50,049 nt of DNA from Geodermatophilaceae bacterium URHB0062. GTDB taxonomy: Bacteria; Actinomycetota; Actinomycetes; Mycobacteriales; Geodermatophilaceae. Positions 22,951 to 31,308 of this stretch are shown here, one piece after another (within the stretch, counting starts at the first letter, position 1; each line of letters starts with the position of its first letter). Location of the stretch: positions 1 through 50,049 of the forward strand of contig JHVO01000019.1 in the NCBI GenBank assembly GCA_000620185.1, given 5' to 3'. Position numbers and translations under genes: made by a program. The notes below the pieces were generated by a model. It was not told the DNA's origin. It ran no database searches and saw nothing but the letters and a program-made list of their open reading frames with translations.

Positions 22951-24000
22951 TCAGGAGGCCGCGAACGGCGTGCGCACCGGGAACTCGCGGTGGATGCGCT
23001 CGATGAGCGAGAGGACGTCGATGGCATCGCGGGGGTCGACCGGCAGCGGCCCGCCGTGCCGCAGTGCCGCAGCCAGGCCGCGGTAGAAGGCGGCGTAGTC
23101 GCCCGGTCCGATGGGCACCCGTCGCAGATCCCCGTCGACGCCCAGGCAGCCCCAGGATCTCTCCGGATCCACGCCGAAGCCCCGATCGCCGGGTCGCGCG
23201 CCCGCCTTGAGCGCCGCCTCCTGGGGGTCGAGGCCCCACTTCGTGAAGGCGCCCTTCGAGCCGAGGACGGAGAAGCGGGGCCCGACCTGGGCGGCCAGCC
23301 CGTTCATGTGGAGGTGTGAACGGGTGCCACTGCGGTGGAGCAGCGAGACGAAGGCGTCATCGTCCGCGCCGCCGTCGGGCCGGTACCGGGTGAGCTCGGC
23401 GTGCACGTCGTCCACCGGACCGAAGAGCCGGACGGCCTGGTCGATCAGGTGGGTTCCGAGGTCGTAGAGCATGCCGCCGCCCTGGGCGGGCGGCGAGCCG
23501 GCCTTCCAGGCCTTGGTCTCCTCGGGCTTCCACCACTCGAACCGCGACTCGAAGCGGCGCACCCGCCCGAGGGCGCCCTCGGAGACGAGGGCCCGCAGCG
23601 TCAGGAAGTCGCCGTCCCACCGCCGGTTCTGGAAGACGGTGAGGGGGCGGCCGGCACGCTCGGCGTGCTCGACCAGCGCCGCCCCCTCGGCGGCGGTCAC
23701 GGCCAGCGGCTTGTCGACGACCACCGCGAGGCCGGCGTCGAGGCAGCGGTGGGCGAGGTCTGCGTGCGTCGCCGGGGGCGTGCTGATCACCGCCAGGTCG
23801 AGGTCGCCGGCGGCGGCGAGGACGTCGTCCGCGCTCGGCACCACCCGCACCCCGGGATAGGACCGCGTCGCGGCCTCCGCCCGGCCGGCGTCGCCGGTGA
23901 CCACGAGGTCCAGCCGGAAAGCGTCGTCCGCGGCGAGGAAGGGCGCGTGGAACACCGCCCCGCCGGTACCGAAGCCGATGACCGCCGTCCGGATCGTCAC
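22951..24000 (-). CDS. Gfo/Idh/MocA-family oxidoreductase
   Basis: The protein has 349 residues; GTG at 24000 overlaps the ATPase stop as GTGA. The N-terminal NAD(P)-binding fold has VIGFGTGGAVFHAPFL and VISTPPATHADLAHRCLDAGLAVVVDKPLAV, with the family's catalytic-type Lys in DKPL. The C-terminal domain starts with FQNRRWDGDFL and includes YDLGTHLIDQAVRLFG, where the His of GTH.xD is typical. It resembles YdgJ/IolX-like members. In this operon it may oxidise or epimerise the sugar part of an unusual Amadori compound, widening the usual two-enzyme FrlD/FrlB route. Substrate unknown. Confidence 0.92.
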   Translation of the reverse strand: MTIRTAVIGFGTGGAVFHAPFLAADDAFRLDLVVTGDAGRAEAATRSYPGVRVVPSADDVLAAAGDLDLAVISTPPATHADLAHRCLDAGLAVVVDKPLAVTAAEGAALVEHAERAGRPLTVFQNRRWDGDFLTLRALVSEGALGRVRRFESRFEWWKPEETKAWKAGSPPAQGGGMLYDLGTHLIDQAVRLFGPVDDVHAELTRYRPDGGADDDAFVSLLHRSGTRSHLHMNGLAAQVGPRFSVLGSKGAFTKWGLDPQEAALKAGARPGDRGFGVDPERSWGCLGVDGDLRRVPIGPGDYAAFYRGLAAALRHGGPLPVDPRDAIDVLSLIERIHREFPVRTPFAAS

Positions 24001-24764
24001 AGCACCTCCGAGAGGAACCGCTGCAGCCGGCGGCTGCGCGGGCTGTCGAACAGCTGGGCCGGCGGGCCGGACTCGACGACCTCCCCCTCGTCCATGAAGA
24101 CCACCTGGTCGGCGACCTTGCGGGCGAAGTTCATCTCGTGGGTGACGACGACCATGGTCATACCCCGGCGGCCGAGGGCGGCCATGAGGTTGAGCACGCC
24201 CTTGACCAGTTCGGGATCCAGCGCGCTGGTGACCTCGTCGAACAGCATCACCTCGGGCTCCATGGCCAGGGCCCGGGCGATCGCCACCCGCTGCTGCTGG
24301 CCGCCCGAGAGGTCCCGGGGGCGGTGGTCGGCGCGCTCGGCCAGGCCTACCTCGGCCAGCCGCCGGCGCGCGATCTCCAGCGCCTCTGCCTTGGGGATGC
24401 CCTTCACCTTCCGCGGCGCCAGGGCGACGTTCTCCAGCGCGGTGTGGTCGGGGAAGAGGTTGAAGTGCTGGAACACCAGCCCGATCCGCCGACGCAACTG
24501 GTCCGGGTGGACCCCCAGCGTGCTCTCCCCGGCGATGAGGACGTCACCGCTCTTCGGCTCGTGCAGGCGGTTGATGCCGCGCAGCAGAGTGGACTTCCCC
24601 GATCCCGAGGGACCGATCACGCAGGTCGTCGTCCCGGCGGGCACGTGCACCGTCACGTCGCGGACGACGTCGAAGGAGCCGTAGGCCATGGACAGGCCGA
24701 CGAGGTCGAGGCTGGAGCCGTGGTAGACCGGCGCGGACGTGCTCATGGCGGGTGCGATGCTCAC
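23997..24764 (-). CDS. Polar amino-acid-type ABC transporter, ATP-binding protein
   Basis: The protein has 255 residues. GTG at 24764 is chosen: it has GGAGAG upstream and overlaps the permease stop as GTGA; the later ATG at 24746 has no ribosome site. Walker A GPSGSGKST, Q-loop VFQHFNLFPDHTALENV, signature LSGGQQQRVAIARAL, Walker B VMLFDEVTSALDPE and switch His VVVTHEM are all present. The sequence matches the GlnQ/HisP group that serves polar amino acids and opines. It works with the permease and lipoprotein encoded just upstream. Confidence 0.95.
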   Translation of the reverse strand: MSIAPAMSTSAPVYHGSSLDLVGLSMAYGSFDVVRDVTVHVPAGTTTCVIGPSGSGKSTLLRGINRLHEPKSGDVLIAGESTLGVHPDQLRRRIGLVFQHFNLFPDHTALENVALAPRKVKGIPKAEALEIARRRLAEVGLAERADHRPRDLSGGQQQRVAIARALAMEPEVMLFDEVTSALDPELVKGVLNLMAALGRRGMTMVVVTHEMNFARKVADQVVFMDEGEVVESGPPAQLFDSPRSRRLQRFLSEVL

Positions 24765-25549
24765 GTGTTCTCTCCGTAGACCAGCGGCGAAGCCGCGTCG
24801 TCCAGTTCGTTGACTTCCTTGAGACCGCTGGTCGGGGCGACCGGCCGGCGGCCTGTGCGGAAGCGGTTGTCGAAGTAGTTGACGAGGTGCGTCAACGGCA
24901 CGGTGATGACCATGTAGAACAGGCCGGCCAGCACCAGCGGCGACAGGTTCCCGGTCAGGACGGCGGCGTCCTGACCGACCCGGAAGAGCTCGCGCTCGCT
25001 GACGAGCAGGCCCAGGAAGTAGACGAGGCTGGAGTCCTTGACGATGGCGATGAACTGGTTCACCAGCGCCGGGAGGACGCGCCGCACGCCCTGCGGAACG
25101 ACCACGAGCCGCATGGCCCGCGGGTAACTCATGCCCAGGGCCCGGCATGCCTCCAGCTGACCCCGGTCGACCCCGAGGATGCCGGCCCGGAAGATCTCCC
25201 CGATGTAGGCGCTGGCGATGAGGCTGAGCGCCAGGATGCCGAGCGGGTACGGCGAGGGGCCGAAGATCGACTGACTGAAGCTGGCGAAGCCCTGGCCGAT
25301 CAGCAGAATGGTGAGGATCGCCGGCAGCCCGCGGAACACGTCGGTGTAGATGCGCGCCGGGATGCGCAGCCACCGCGACGTCGAGATGCCCATCATGGCC
25401 ACGACCATGCCGAGCACCAGGCCGAGCGCGGTCGCCGCGACCGAGATGATCAGGGTGTTGCGCAGGCCCGTCCCCAGCATCTGGGGAAGCACCTGCCACA
25501 TCGCGTCGAAATCGAGGAACGTGCGCTTGATGGTCTCGAACCAGTCCAT
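24761..25549 (-). CDS. Polar amino-acid-type ABC transporter, permease
   Basis: The protein has 262 residues. It is a HisM/GlnP-type inner-membrane permease: TGLRNTLIISVAATALGLVLGMVVAMM at the start, a helix with RGLPAILTILLIGQG, and the EAA loop IGEIFRAGILGVDRGQLEACRALGMSYPRAMRLVVVPQGVRRVLPALVNQF that contacts the ATPase. Only one permease gene is present, so it probably forms a homodimer. The C-terminal tail of about 35 residues is hydrophilic. It lies between the binding-protein and ATPase genes. Confidence 0.95.
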   Translation of the reverse strand: MDWFETIKRTFLDFDAMWQVLPQMLGTGLRNTLIISVAATALGLVLGMVVAMMGISTSRWLRIPARIYTDVFRGLPAILTILLIGQGFASFSQSIFGPSPYPLGILALSLIASAYIGEIFRAGILGVDRGQLEACRALGMSYPRAMRLVVVPQGVRRVLPALVNQFIAIVKDSSLVYFLGLLVSERELFRVGQDAAVLTGNLSPLVLAGLFYMVITVPLTHLVNYFDNRFRTGRRPVAPTSGLKEVNELDDAASPLVYGENT

Positions 25550-25621
25550 GGTGTTCTCTCCACGTGGAGGGGACGGGGACCCGGGCGGGCCGGCCGCGAG
25601 CGGCGGCCCGCCCGGGCGTCC

Positions 25622-26473
25622 TCAGTTGGTCTGCTCGGCCGAGGGCAGGTACTGGTCAGGCATCGGGGAGCCCGGGAACCACTTCTGGTAGAGCTCCTTC
25701 CACGTACCGTCCTCCATCGCCTCGTGCAGCGCCTTGTTCAGCGCCTCACGGAAGGCGTCGTTGCCCTTCTTGATGGCGAAGCCGGCAGGGGCGTCGAACG
25801 ACGGGATGTTGATCGCCAGCTTCAGGCCGTCGAACTGCTTCCCGTACTGCTTGGCCGCCTCGTAGTCGAGGAAGTGCGCGTCGATCGAGCCGCTGTTCAG
25901 CGCGGACACACCCGAGTTGTTGTCGGGGAAGCGCACGAGCTGGGCGTCGGGGAAGTGCTCGGTGGCGTACTTCTCCTGCAGGGTGCCCTGCACGACGCCG
26001 AGCCGCTTGCCCGCCAGGTCGTCCTCCTTCTTGATGCCGGAGTCGCTGGTCAGCACGGTGAGGTAGCCGGCCAGGTAGCCGTCGGAGAAGTCGACGGTCT
26101 GCTTCCGCTCGTCGGTGATGCCGATGGCGGCGACGCCGGCGTCGAACTGACCATTGGCGACGGCCGGCAGGATCGCGGAGAAGTCCTGACCGGTGAAGAC
26201 GACGTCGTCGACCCCGATGCGGTGGGCGACGTTCTTGAACAGCTCGACGTCGAACCCGGAGAACTCGCCGTTCGCGTCGGTGAACGTGTACGGCTTCGCG
26301 TCGCCCATGCTGGCGACGCGGATCGTGCCGGGCTCGATCAGGTGGTAGGGGTTGTCCTTGGCCGCGCTCGAAGAGGCGGAGTCGTCGCCCGAACCGCAGG
26401 CGGAGACCGTGACGAGTGCGGTGGCGAGGGCCGCGAAGGCGCCGATGACGCGGGTGCGCCGGTTGATCTTCAC
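25622..26473 (-). CDS. Extracellular solute-binding lipoprotein (family 3)
   Basis: The protein has 283 residues from GTG 26473, with GGAAGAG upstream. The signal peptide [20 protein letters not shown] ends in the lipobox VSAC, with Cys26 as the lipidation site. The mature part has SBP_bac_3 landmarks: [75 protein letters not shown] and the C-terminal [26 protein letters not shown]. Family members bind polar amino acids, opines or conjugates. With the deglycase and kinase genes downstream, a fructosyl-amino acid ligand is the best guess. Confidence 0.95.
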   Translation of the reverse strand: MKINRRTRVIGAFAALATALVTVSACGSGDDSASSSAAKDNPYHLIEPGTIRVASMGDAKPYTFTDANGEFSGFDVELFKNVAHRIGVDDVVFTGQDFSAILPAVANGQFDAGVAAIGITDERKQTVDFSDGYLAGYLTVLTSDSGIKKEDDLAGKRLGVVQGTLQEKYATEHFPDAQLVRFPDNNSGVSALNSGSIDAHFLDYEAAKQYGKQFDGLKLAINIPSFDAPAGFAIKKGNDAFREALNKALHEAMEDGTWKELYQKWFPGSPMPDQYLPSAEQTN

Positions 26474-26534
26474 ATCTCTTCCAATCTGAGTGCTGAGGGT
26501 CGGGCGGGTGCTGCGGGGTCGGGCGGGGGTGCGG

Positions 26535-27695
26535 TCAGTCGTGGGACGAACGGCGGTACTGGTCGAACCGGGTCGGGCGGAAGGCCTCCAGGAGGGGGCT
26601 GGGCCGGCCGGTGACGATCTCGTCGGCGAGCAGCTCACCGGCGATGAGGCCGAGAGTTGCGCCGCTGTGGGTGAAGGCGACGGAGTAGCCGGCGATCTCC
26701 CCGAGCGCGCCGAGCACCGGTTCGCCGTCACCCGGGATGGGCTTGGGGCCGACGCCGTACGACTCGGCGGTGAGCACGGGATTGCCCTCGAGCACGGCCG
26801 ATGCCTCGCGCAGCAGGCCCTGGACCGTCGAGTCGCGCACCTCGTAGGTGCCGTCCTCACGGGTCACGACCTCCTCCTCCGACCAGCCGGAGTCGAGGAC
26901 CAGCGAGCCGGTCGGGGTGGGGCGGACGGCCACTCGCGGGGTGTTGAGGACCGCACGCAGCGGTGTGGCGATCTGCGGCGTCCGGACCAGCAGCGAGATC
27001 GGCGTCGCGTCCGGGATCTTCACGCCGAGCTCGGCGACCGTCCCCGGAACGGCGGGGCCGGTGGCCAGCACCGCGGCGTCGGCGGGGAGGACCGCACCGT
27101 CGGCCGTGCGGACTCCGGTGACGCGGCCGTCCGAGACGACGATCTCCGAAGGGCCGGCGTCGGTGCGGATCTCCCCGCCGTGCGCGACGACGACCTGCGC
27201 GAGGTGGTCGACCAGCGGCGGGAGCTCGACCCAGCCCTCACCCGGGTTGAAGATGGCCCCGTCGTCGGGGATGGCGGTGACGTCGACGCCCGGCGTCCGT
27301 GCGGCGACCTCGTCGCGGCTGAGCCACTCGGCGTCGTAACCGACCTGCCGCATGTGCTCGAACGCGTCGCGGTACTTTCCGAGCTCGCCCTCGCCCGGCC
27401 AGGTGAGGCCTCCGTCGAACTTCAGCCAGGCGGATGCGTCGATCTGCGACGAGAGAGTGCGGTAGCGGTCGAGACCCAGCAGGCGGAGGCGGTGGTACTC
27501 CGCGGACCGGGGGCCGTAGGAGTTCAGCCACGACAGCGAGCGCCCGCTGGCGCCGCTGGCGAGCCTGCCCTCCGTGACGAGCGTGACCTGGGCACCGCGC
27601 TTGGCGAGCTGGGCGGCGGTGGAGACGCCGAGGACCCCTCCGCCCACGACGGCGACTCGGGTGGATCGGCCTGGGTGGCGCATGTGCTGTCCCAT
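26535..27695 (-). CDS. FAD-dependent amine/amino-acid oxidoreductase (DAO family)
   Basis: The protein has 386 residues (ATG 27695; ATG 27683 with GGGA upstream is an alternative). FAD binding is shown by [29 protein letters not shown] near the N-terminus, [16 protein letters not shown] in the middle and [24 protein letters not shown] at the end. The flavin-attachment-like region [14 protein letters not shown] is usual for DadA/SoxB-type oxidases of the DAO family, which also includes amadoriases. As first gene of the operon it could oxidise the imported fructosyl-amino acid or the released amino acid. It is divergent from the LacI gene. Confidence 0.88.
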   Translation of the reverse strand: MGQHMRHPGRSTRVAVVGGGVLGVSTAAQLAKRGAQVTLVTEGRLASGASGRSLSWLNSYGPRSAEYHRLRLLGLDRYRTLSSQIDASAWLKFDGGLTWPGEGELGKYRDAFEHMRQVGYDAEWLSRDEVAARTPGVDVTAIPDDGAIFNPGEGWVELPPLVDHLAQVVVAHGGEIRTDAGPSEIVVSDGRVTGVRTADGAVLPADAAVLATGPAVPGTVAELGVKIPDATPISLLVRTPQIATPLRAVLNTPRVAVRPTPTGSLVLDSGWSEEEVVTREDGTYEVRDSTVQGLLREASAVLEGNPVLTAESYGVGPKPIPGDGEPVLGALGEIAGYSVAFTHSGATLGLIAGELLADEIVTGRPSPLLEAFRPTRFDQYRRSSHD

Positions 27696-27740
27696 CTGGA
27701 GAAGATGTCCCGACTCGGAGTCGTCTTCTCCGACGCGTGT

Positions 27741-27754
27741 TGAGAACGTTCTCA
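27741..27754. promoter_or_regulatory. LacI-family operator 1 (TGAGAACGTTCTCA)
   Basis: A perfect 14-bp palindrome with a central CG, the classic GalR/LacI form, in the divergent gap. It lies 46 bp before the FAD oxidoreductase start. Confidence 0.85.
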
Positions 27755-27765
27755 GCGGCTAACGT

Positions 27766-27779
27766 TGAGAACGTTGTCA
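27766..27779. promoter_or_regulatory. LacI-family operator 2 (TGAGAACGTTGTCA)
   Basis: One mismatch from operator 1. The centres are 25 bp apart, so the sites are not on the same helix face by whole turns. Position suggests control of both the operon and the regulator. Confidence 0.8.
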
Positions 27780-27830
27780 CACCTCCTCCCGGCGCGTCAA
27801 CGGTCGGATTCGAAGAAATTGGAGTTAGTG

Positions 27831-28898
27831 GTGTCCCGAGGTCCGGCCAGCGGCAGTTCCCCCACGATCCCCGACGTCGCCCGCAGGGCCGGCGTCTCGA
27901 CCGCCACCGCGGCGCGGGCGCTGGGCGGCTACGGAGCGGTGAGCGCGGCAGCCCGCGAGGCCGTCCTCGCGGCCGCCGAGGAGCTGGGCTACCGGCGCAA
28001 CGAACTGGCGCGGTCCATGATCACCGGCCGCACCAACACGATCGGCCTGGTGATCGCCGACATCGAGAACCCGTTCTTCGCCGGGGCCGCGCGAGGCGTC
28101 AGCGACGCGGCGCGGGAGGCCGGGTACGAGGTCGTCCTCACGAACACCGACGAGGACCCCGACGCCGAACGCTCGATCGTGCGGGTCCTGCTGTCCAAGC
28201 GCATCGACGGCCTGATCGTGGCCCCGACCTCGCCCGATGCCGAGCACCTCGTGGCCGCACGGCAGGCGGGCTGCCCCGTGGTGCTGCTCGACCGCCGGCT
28301 CGAGGACTTCGCGGTGGACACCGTGCTGGTCGACAACGTCGCGGCTGTCCGCGACGTCGTCGACCGGCTGGTGGGCGCCGGTCACCGGCGCGTCGCGATG
28401 GTCACCGGAGCCCTGAGCTACGAGGAGCGGAGGGCCGGGCTGCCGGGCATCTCGACCGGTCAGGACCGTGTGGACGGATTCCTCACGGCCCTCGCGGACG
28501 CCGGGATCGCCGAGCCGACGACCTACCTCCGGACCGGCGCGCACAGTCCCGAGCAGGCCTGCGCGCTGACCGAGGAGCTGATCGCCCTGCCGGACCGGCC
28601 GACGGCGGTCTTCGCCTCGAACAGCCGCGTCGCACTGGGCGTCCTGAAGGCCATCCGCGAGGCCGGACTCGAGGTGCCACGCGGAATCTCGATGGTGGGC
28701 TTCGACGACGCCGACTGGACCAGCGTGGTGACTCCACCGATCAGCGTGGTCGCGCAGCCCGCCCATGCCCTCGGGCGCCAGGCCGCCGAGCTCCTGCTGG
28801 CACGCATCTCCGGCGACGAGGAGCCACCCCGACTGCACATGATGGCGACGAACTTCCTGTCCCGGGCGTCGGTGGCCCCACCGCCGCCGGAGAGCTGA
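27831..28898 (+). CDS. LacI/GalR-family transcriptional regulator of the catabolic operon
   Basis: The protein has 355 residues. GTG at 27831 has GGAG 6 bases upstream. The HTH is TIPDVARRAGVSTATAARALGGYGAVSAAAREAV with hinge ELGYRRNELARSMITGRTNTIGLVIADIENPFFAGAARG. The periplasmic-binding-type effector domain follows, with RIDGLIVAPTS, CPVVLLDRR, VLVDNVAAV and GISMVGFDDADW. It should bind the two palindromes in front of it and release when the imported sugar compound or its phosphate is present. The recognition helix reads STATAARAL where STATVSRAL is more common. Confidence 0.95.
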   Translation: MSRGPASGSSPTIPDVARRAGVSTATAARALGGYGAVSAAAREAVLAAAEELGYRRNELARSMITGRTNTIGLVIADIENPFFAGAARGVSDAAREAGYEVVLTNTDEDPDAERSIVRVLLSKRIDGLIVAPTSPDAEHLVAARQAGCPVVLLDRRLEDFAVDTVLVDNVAAVRDVVDRLVGAGHRRVAMVTGALSYEERRAGLPGISTGQDRVDGFLTALADAGIAEPTTYLRTGAHSPEQACALTEELIALPDRPTAVFASNSRVALGVLKAIREAGLEVPRGISMVGFDDADWTSVVTPPISVVAQPAHALGRQAAELLLARISGDEEPPRLHMMATNFLSRASVAPPPPES

Positions 28899-28919
28899 TC
28901 GCGGCGGGTCCGCTGCCGG

Positions 28920-29336
28920 TCAGGCGCCGCGGTCGAGGACGGGCCCGAATACCGTGAGGTGCAGCGGTCCCGGCCCGTCCAGGCGTGCGTTCAGCGACGC
29001 CCACGGCGTGACGGTTGGCTGGGCCACCAGATGTCCTCCCGCCGCGACGAGGTCGTCGGTCACGGCCCGGACCTCGACGACCTCGAAGGCGATCCCGAAC
29101 CTCCCCGCGACGCGTCGTCCCACCTCCACCTCGTCGATGTACTCGGCGTAGCGCGCCTCGGCGATCTCCAGGGTGGCGCGCCCCGCCTCGAGAACCGTGA
29201 GCCGCCCACCCCCGGACTCGTAGGTCGCCTGCTCGTCGAGCCCCAGGACGTCGCGATAGAACCGGAGAGCCTCGTCATAGTCGTCCACGGTCACGACCAG
29301 CCTGAGCTCGCTCACCCGGCCACCGGCAGTGCTCAT
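28920..29336 (-). CDS. VOC-family (glyoxalase-like) protein
   Basis: The protein has 138 residues. ELRLVVTVDDYDEALRFYRDVLGL, LTVLEAGRATLEIAEAR and a second half ending GPGPLHLTVFGPV give the VOC fold. The His that opens the first strand in true glyoxalases is replaced (ELRLVV). The region AEYIDEVEVGRRVAGRFGIAFEVVEVRAVTDDLVAAG is the second module. It resembles small actinobacterial VOC proteins of unknown substrate. It converges on the LacI gene and is divergent from sdhA. Confidence 0.88.
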   Translation of the reverse strand: MSTAGGRVSELRLVVTVDDYDEALRFYRDVLGLDEQATYESGGGRLTVLEAGRATLEIAEARYAEYIDEVEVGRRVAGRFGIAFEVVEVRAVTDDLVAAGGHLVAQPTVTPWASLNARLDGPGPLHLTVFGPVLDRGA

Positions 29337-29497
29337 CGGTCCTCCTGGGGGGTCGACGTCGTCCGTGCGATCGATCCTGGCGGGATCCGCCGACTCCGTG
29401 CGTCGTCACGGTCACGGCCGGTGCAGAACCCTTTTCCGCGGGGCTCCCTCCGTGGTCAACTTCGCTCCTCCGCCGGCGTCGGCGGACCGTCCCGAAG

Positions 29498-29512
29498 AGG
29501 TTCTGCTGATGG
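29498..29512 (+). repeat. sdhC-end-like motif at the sdhA start (AGGTTCTGCTGATGG)
   Basis: AGGTTCTGCTGA repeats the terminal codons and stop of sdhC (AGG TTC TTC TGA) with one change and overlaps the sdhA ATG as TGATG. It looks like the remnant of a junction where sdhC ran straight into sdhA. Short, hence tentative. Confidence 0.5.
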
Positions 29513-31308
29513 AGCTCGAGAGGCACGAGTACGACGTCGTCGTCGTCGGGGCGGGAGGTGCGGGCCTCCGGGCCGCGATCGAAGCCCACGAGAGCGGCGC
29601 GCGGGTGGCCGTCGTGTGCAAGTCCCTGCTGGGCAAGGCGCACACCGTCATGGCCGAGGGCGGCATCGCCGCGGCCATGGCCAACCTCTGGCCCGAGGAC
29701 AACTGGCAGGTGCACTTCCGCGACACCATGCGCGGCGGGAAGATGCTCAACCACTGGCGCATGGCGCAGCTGCACGCGCAGGAGGCGCCCGACCGGGTCC
29801 GCGAGCTCGAGGACTGGGGCGCGCTGTTCGACCGCACCCCCGACGGCCTGATCAGCCAGCGTGACTTCGGCGGTCACCGGTATGCCCGCCTCGCGCACGT
29901 CGGTGACCGCACCGGCCTGGAGCTCATCCGCACCCTGCAGCAGCGCACGGTCGCGCTGGGCATCGACGTCTACATGGAGTGCACGGTCACCCGGGTGCTC
30001 CGCGACGACGCGGGGATCACGGGCGCCTTCGGCTACTGGCGCGAGTCCGGCCGGTTCGTCGCCTGGCACGCACCATCGGTCGTGCTGGCCACGGGGGGCA
30101 TCGGCAAGTCGTACAAGGTCACCTCGAACTCGTGGGAGTACACCGGCGACGGGCACAGCCTGGCGATGCAGGCCGGCGCGACGCTCGTCAACATGGAGTT
30201 CGTCCAGTTCCACCCGACCGGCATGGTCTGGCCGCCGTCGGTGCGCGGGATCCTGGTCACCGAGAGCGTGCGCGGCGACGGCGGCATCCTGAAGAACTCG
30301 GCCGGCAACCGGTTCATGTTCGACTACATCCCCGACTTCTTCCGCAAGGAGACGGCCGAGACCGAGGCCGAGGCCGACCGCTGGTACGAGGACAAGAAGA
30401 ACAACCGCCGGCCGCCCGAACTGCTCCCGCGCGACGAGGTCGCCCGCGCGATCAACAGCGAGGTGAAGGCCGGCCGCGGGACGCCGCACGGCGGCGTCTT
30501 CCTCGACATCGCCTCGCGGCGGTCGCCGGAGTACATCCGCAAGCGGCTGCCCTCGATGTACCACCAGTTCAAGGAACTGGCCGAGGTCGACATCACCACC
30601 GAGGCGATGGAGGTCGGGCCCACCTGCCACTACGTGATGGGCGGGGTGGAGGTCGACCCCGACACCGAGGCCGCCCGGGTGCCCGGGCTGTTCGCGGCGG
30701 GCGAGGTCGCCGGCGGCATGCACGGCTCGAACCGGCTGGGCGGCAACTCGCTGTCGGACCTCCTCGTGTTCGGACGACGGGCCGGCGCGGCCGCGGCCGC
30801 GCACGCGACCACCCGGCGCGGGAACGTCGCTCCGCTGTCGGACGACGACCTCGCCGATGCGGCACGCGCCGCGCTGTCGCCGTTCGAACGGGAGGGCGGC
30901 GAGAACCCGTACACCGTGCAGCACGACCTGCAGCAGACGATGCACGACCTGGTCGGCATCATCCGGACGGCGGCCGAGATGGAGCAAGCGCTCGAGCGGA
31001 TCGAGGCGCTCAAGGTGCGCGTGGCCAACCTGTCGGTCGAGGGGCACCGGCAGTACAACCCCGGCTGGCACCTGGCGCTGGACCTGCCGAACATGCTGAT
31101 CGTCAGCGAGTGCATCGCCCGGGCCGCGCTCGAACGGCAGGAGAGCCGGGGCGGGCACACCCGCGACGACTTCCCGGCCACCGATGCGGAGTGGGCGCGG
31201 ATCAACCTCATCTGCTCCCCCACCGCCGAGGGCGGCGTGACCGTCACCCGGCAACCGCTCCCGCAGATGCCGGGCGAGCTCGCGGAGATCTTCGAGGAGA
31301 CGTCATGA
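29509..31308 (+). CDS. sdhA: Succinate dehydrogenase flavoprotein subunit
   Basis: The protein has 599 residues from ATG 29509. It oxidises succinate to fumarate with covalent FAD. Visible are the dinucleotide fold YDVVVVGAGGAGLRAAIEA, the FAD-attachment His45 in KAHTVMAEGG, the substrate-site motifs EFVQFHPTG and VTESVRGDGG, the active-site Arg region HGGVFLDI and THE-equivalent YVMGGVEVD, and RLGGNSLSDLLVFGRRAG. The 659-residue frame on the opposite strand is a GC-codon shadow. It overlaps sdhB by 4 bp. The sequence is close to the Sdh1 flavoprotein of mycobacteria, whose anchor type is encoded at 14.3-15.1 kb. Confidence 0.96.
   Translation: MELERHEYDVVVVGAGGAGLRAAIEAHESGARVAVVCKSLLGKAHTVMAEGGIAAAMANLWPEDNWQVHFRDTMRGGKMLNHWRMAQLHAQEAPDRVRELEDWGALFDRTPDGLISQRDFGGHRYARLAHVGDRTGLELIRTLQQRTVALGIDVYMECTVTRVLRDDAGITGAFGYWRESGRFVAWHAPSVVLATGGIGKSYKVTSNSWEYTGDGHSLAMQAGATLVNMEFVQFHPTGMVWPPSVRGILVTESVRGDGGILKNSAGNRFMFDYIPDFFRKETAETEAEADRWYEDKKNNRRPPELLPRDEVARAINSEVKAGRGTPHGGVFLDIASRRSPEYIRKRLPSMYHQFKELAEVDITTEAMEVGPTCHYVMGGVEVDPDTEAARVPGLFAAGEVAGGMHGSNRLGGNSLSDLLVFGRRAGAAAAAHATTRRGNVAPLSDDDLADAARAALSPFEREGGENPYTVQHDLQQTMHDLVGIIRTAAEMEQALERIEALKVRVANLSVEGHRQYNPGWHLALDLPNMLIVSECIARAALERQESRGGHTRDDFPATDAEWARINLICSPTAEGGVTVTRQPLPQMPGELAEIFEETS

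Noticed and set aside
29275-31254. 659-codon open frame on the minus strand
   Set aside because: It lies wholly antisense to sdhA, has no domain, and His/Arg/Val-rich composition typical of a GC-bias shadow. SdhA is certain.
29979-31304. Long plus-strand frame running into sdhB
   Set aside because: Only the part from ATG 31305 is SdhB; the rest is an out-of-frame reading of sdhA. It is not a fusion protein.
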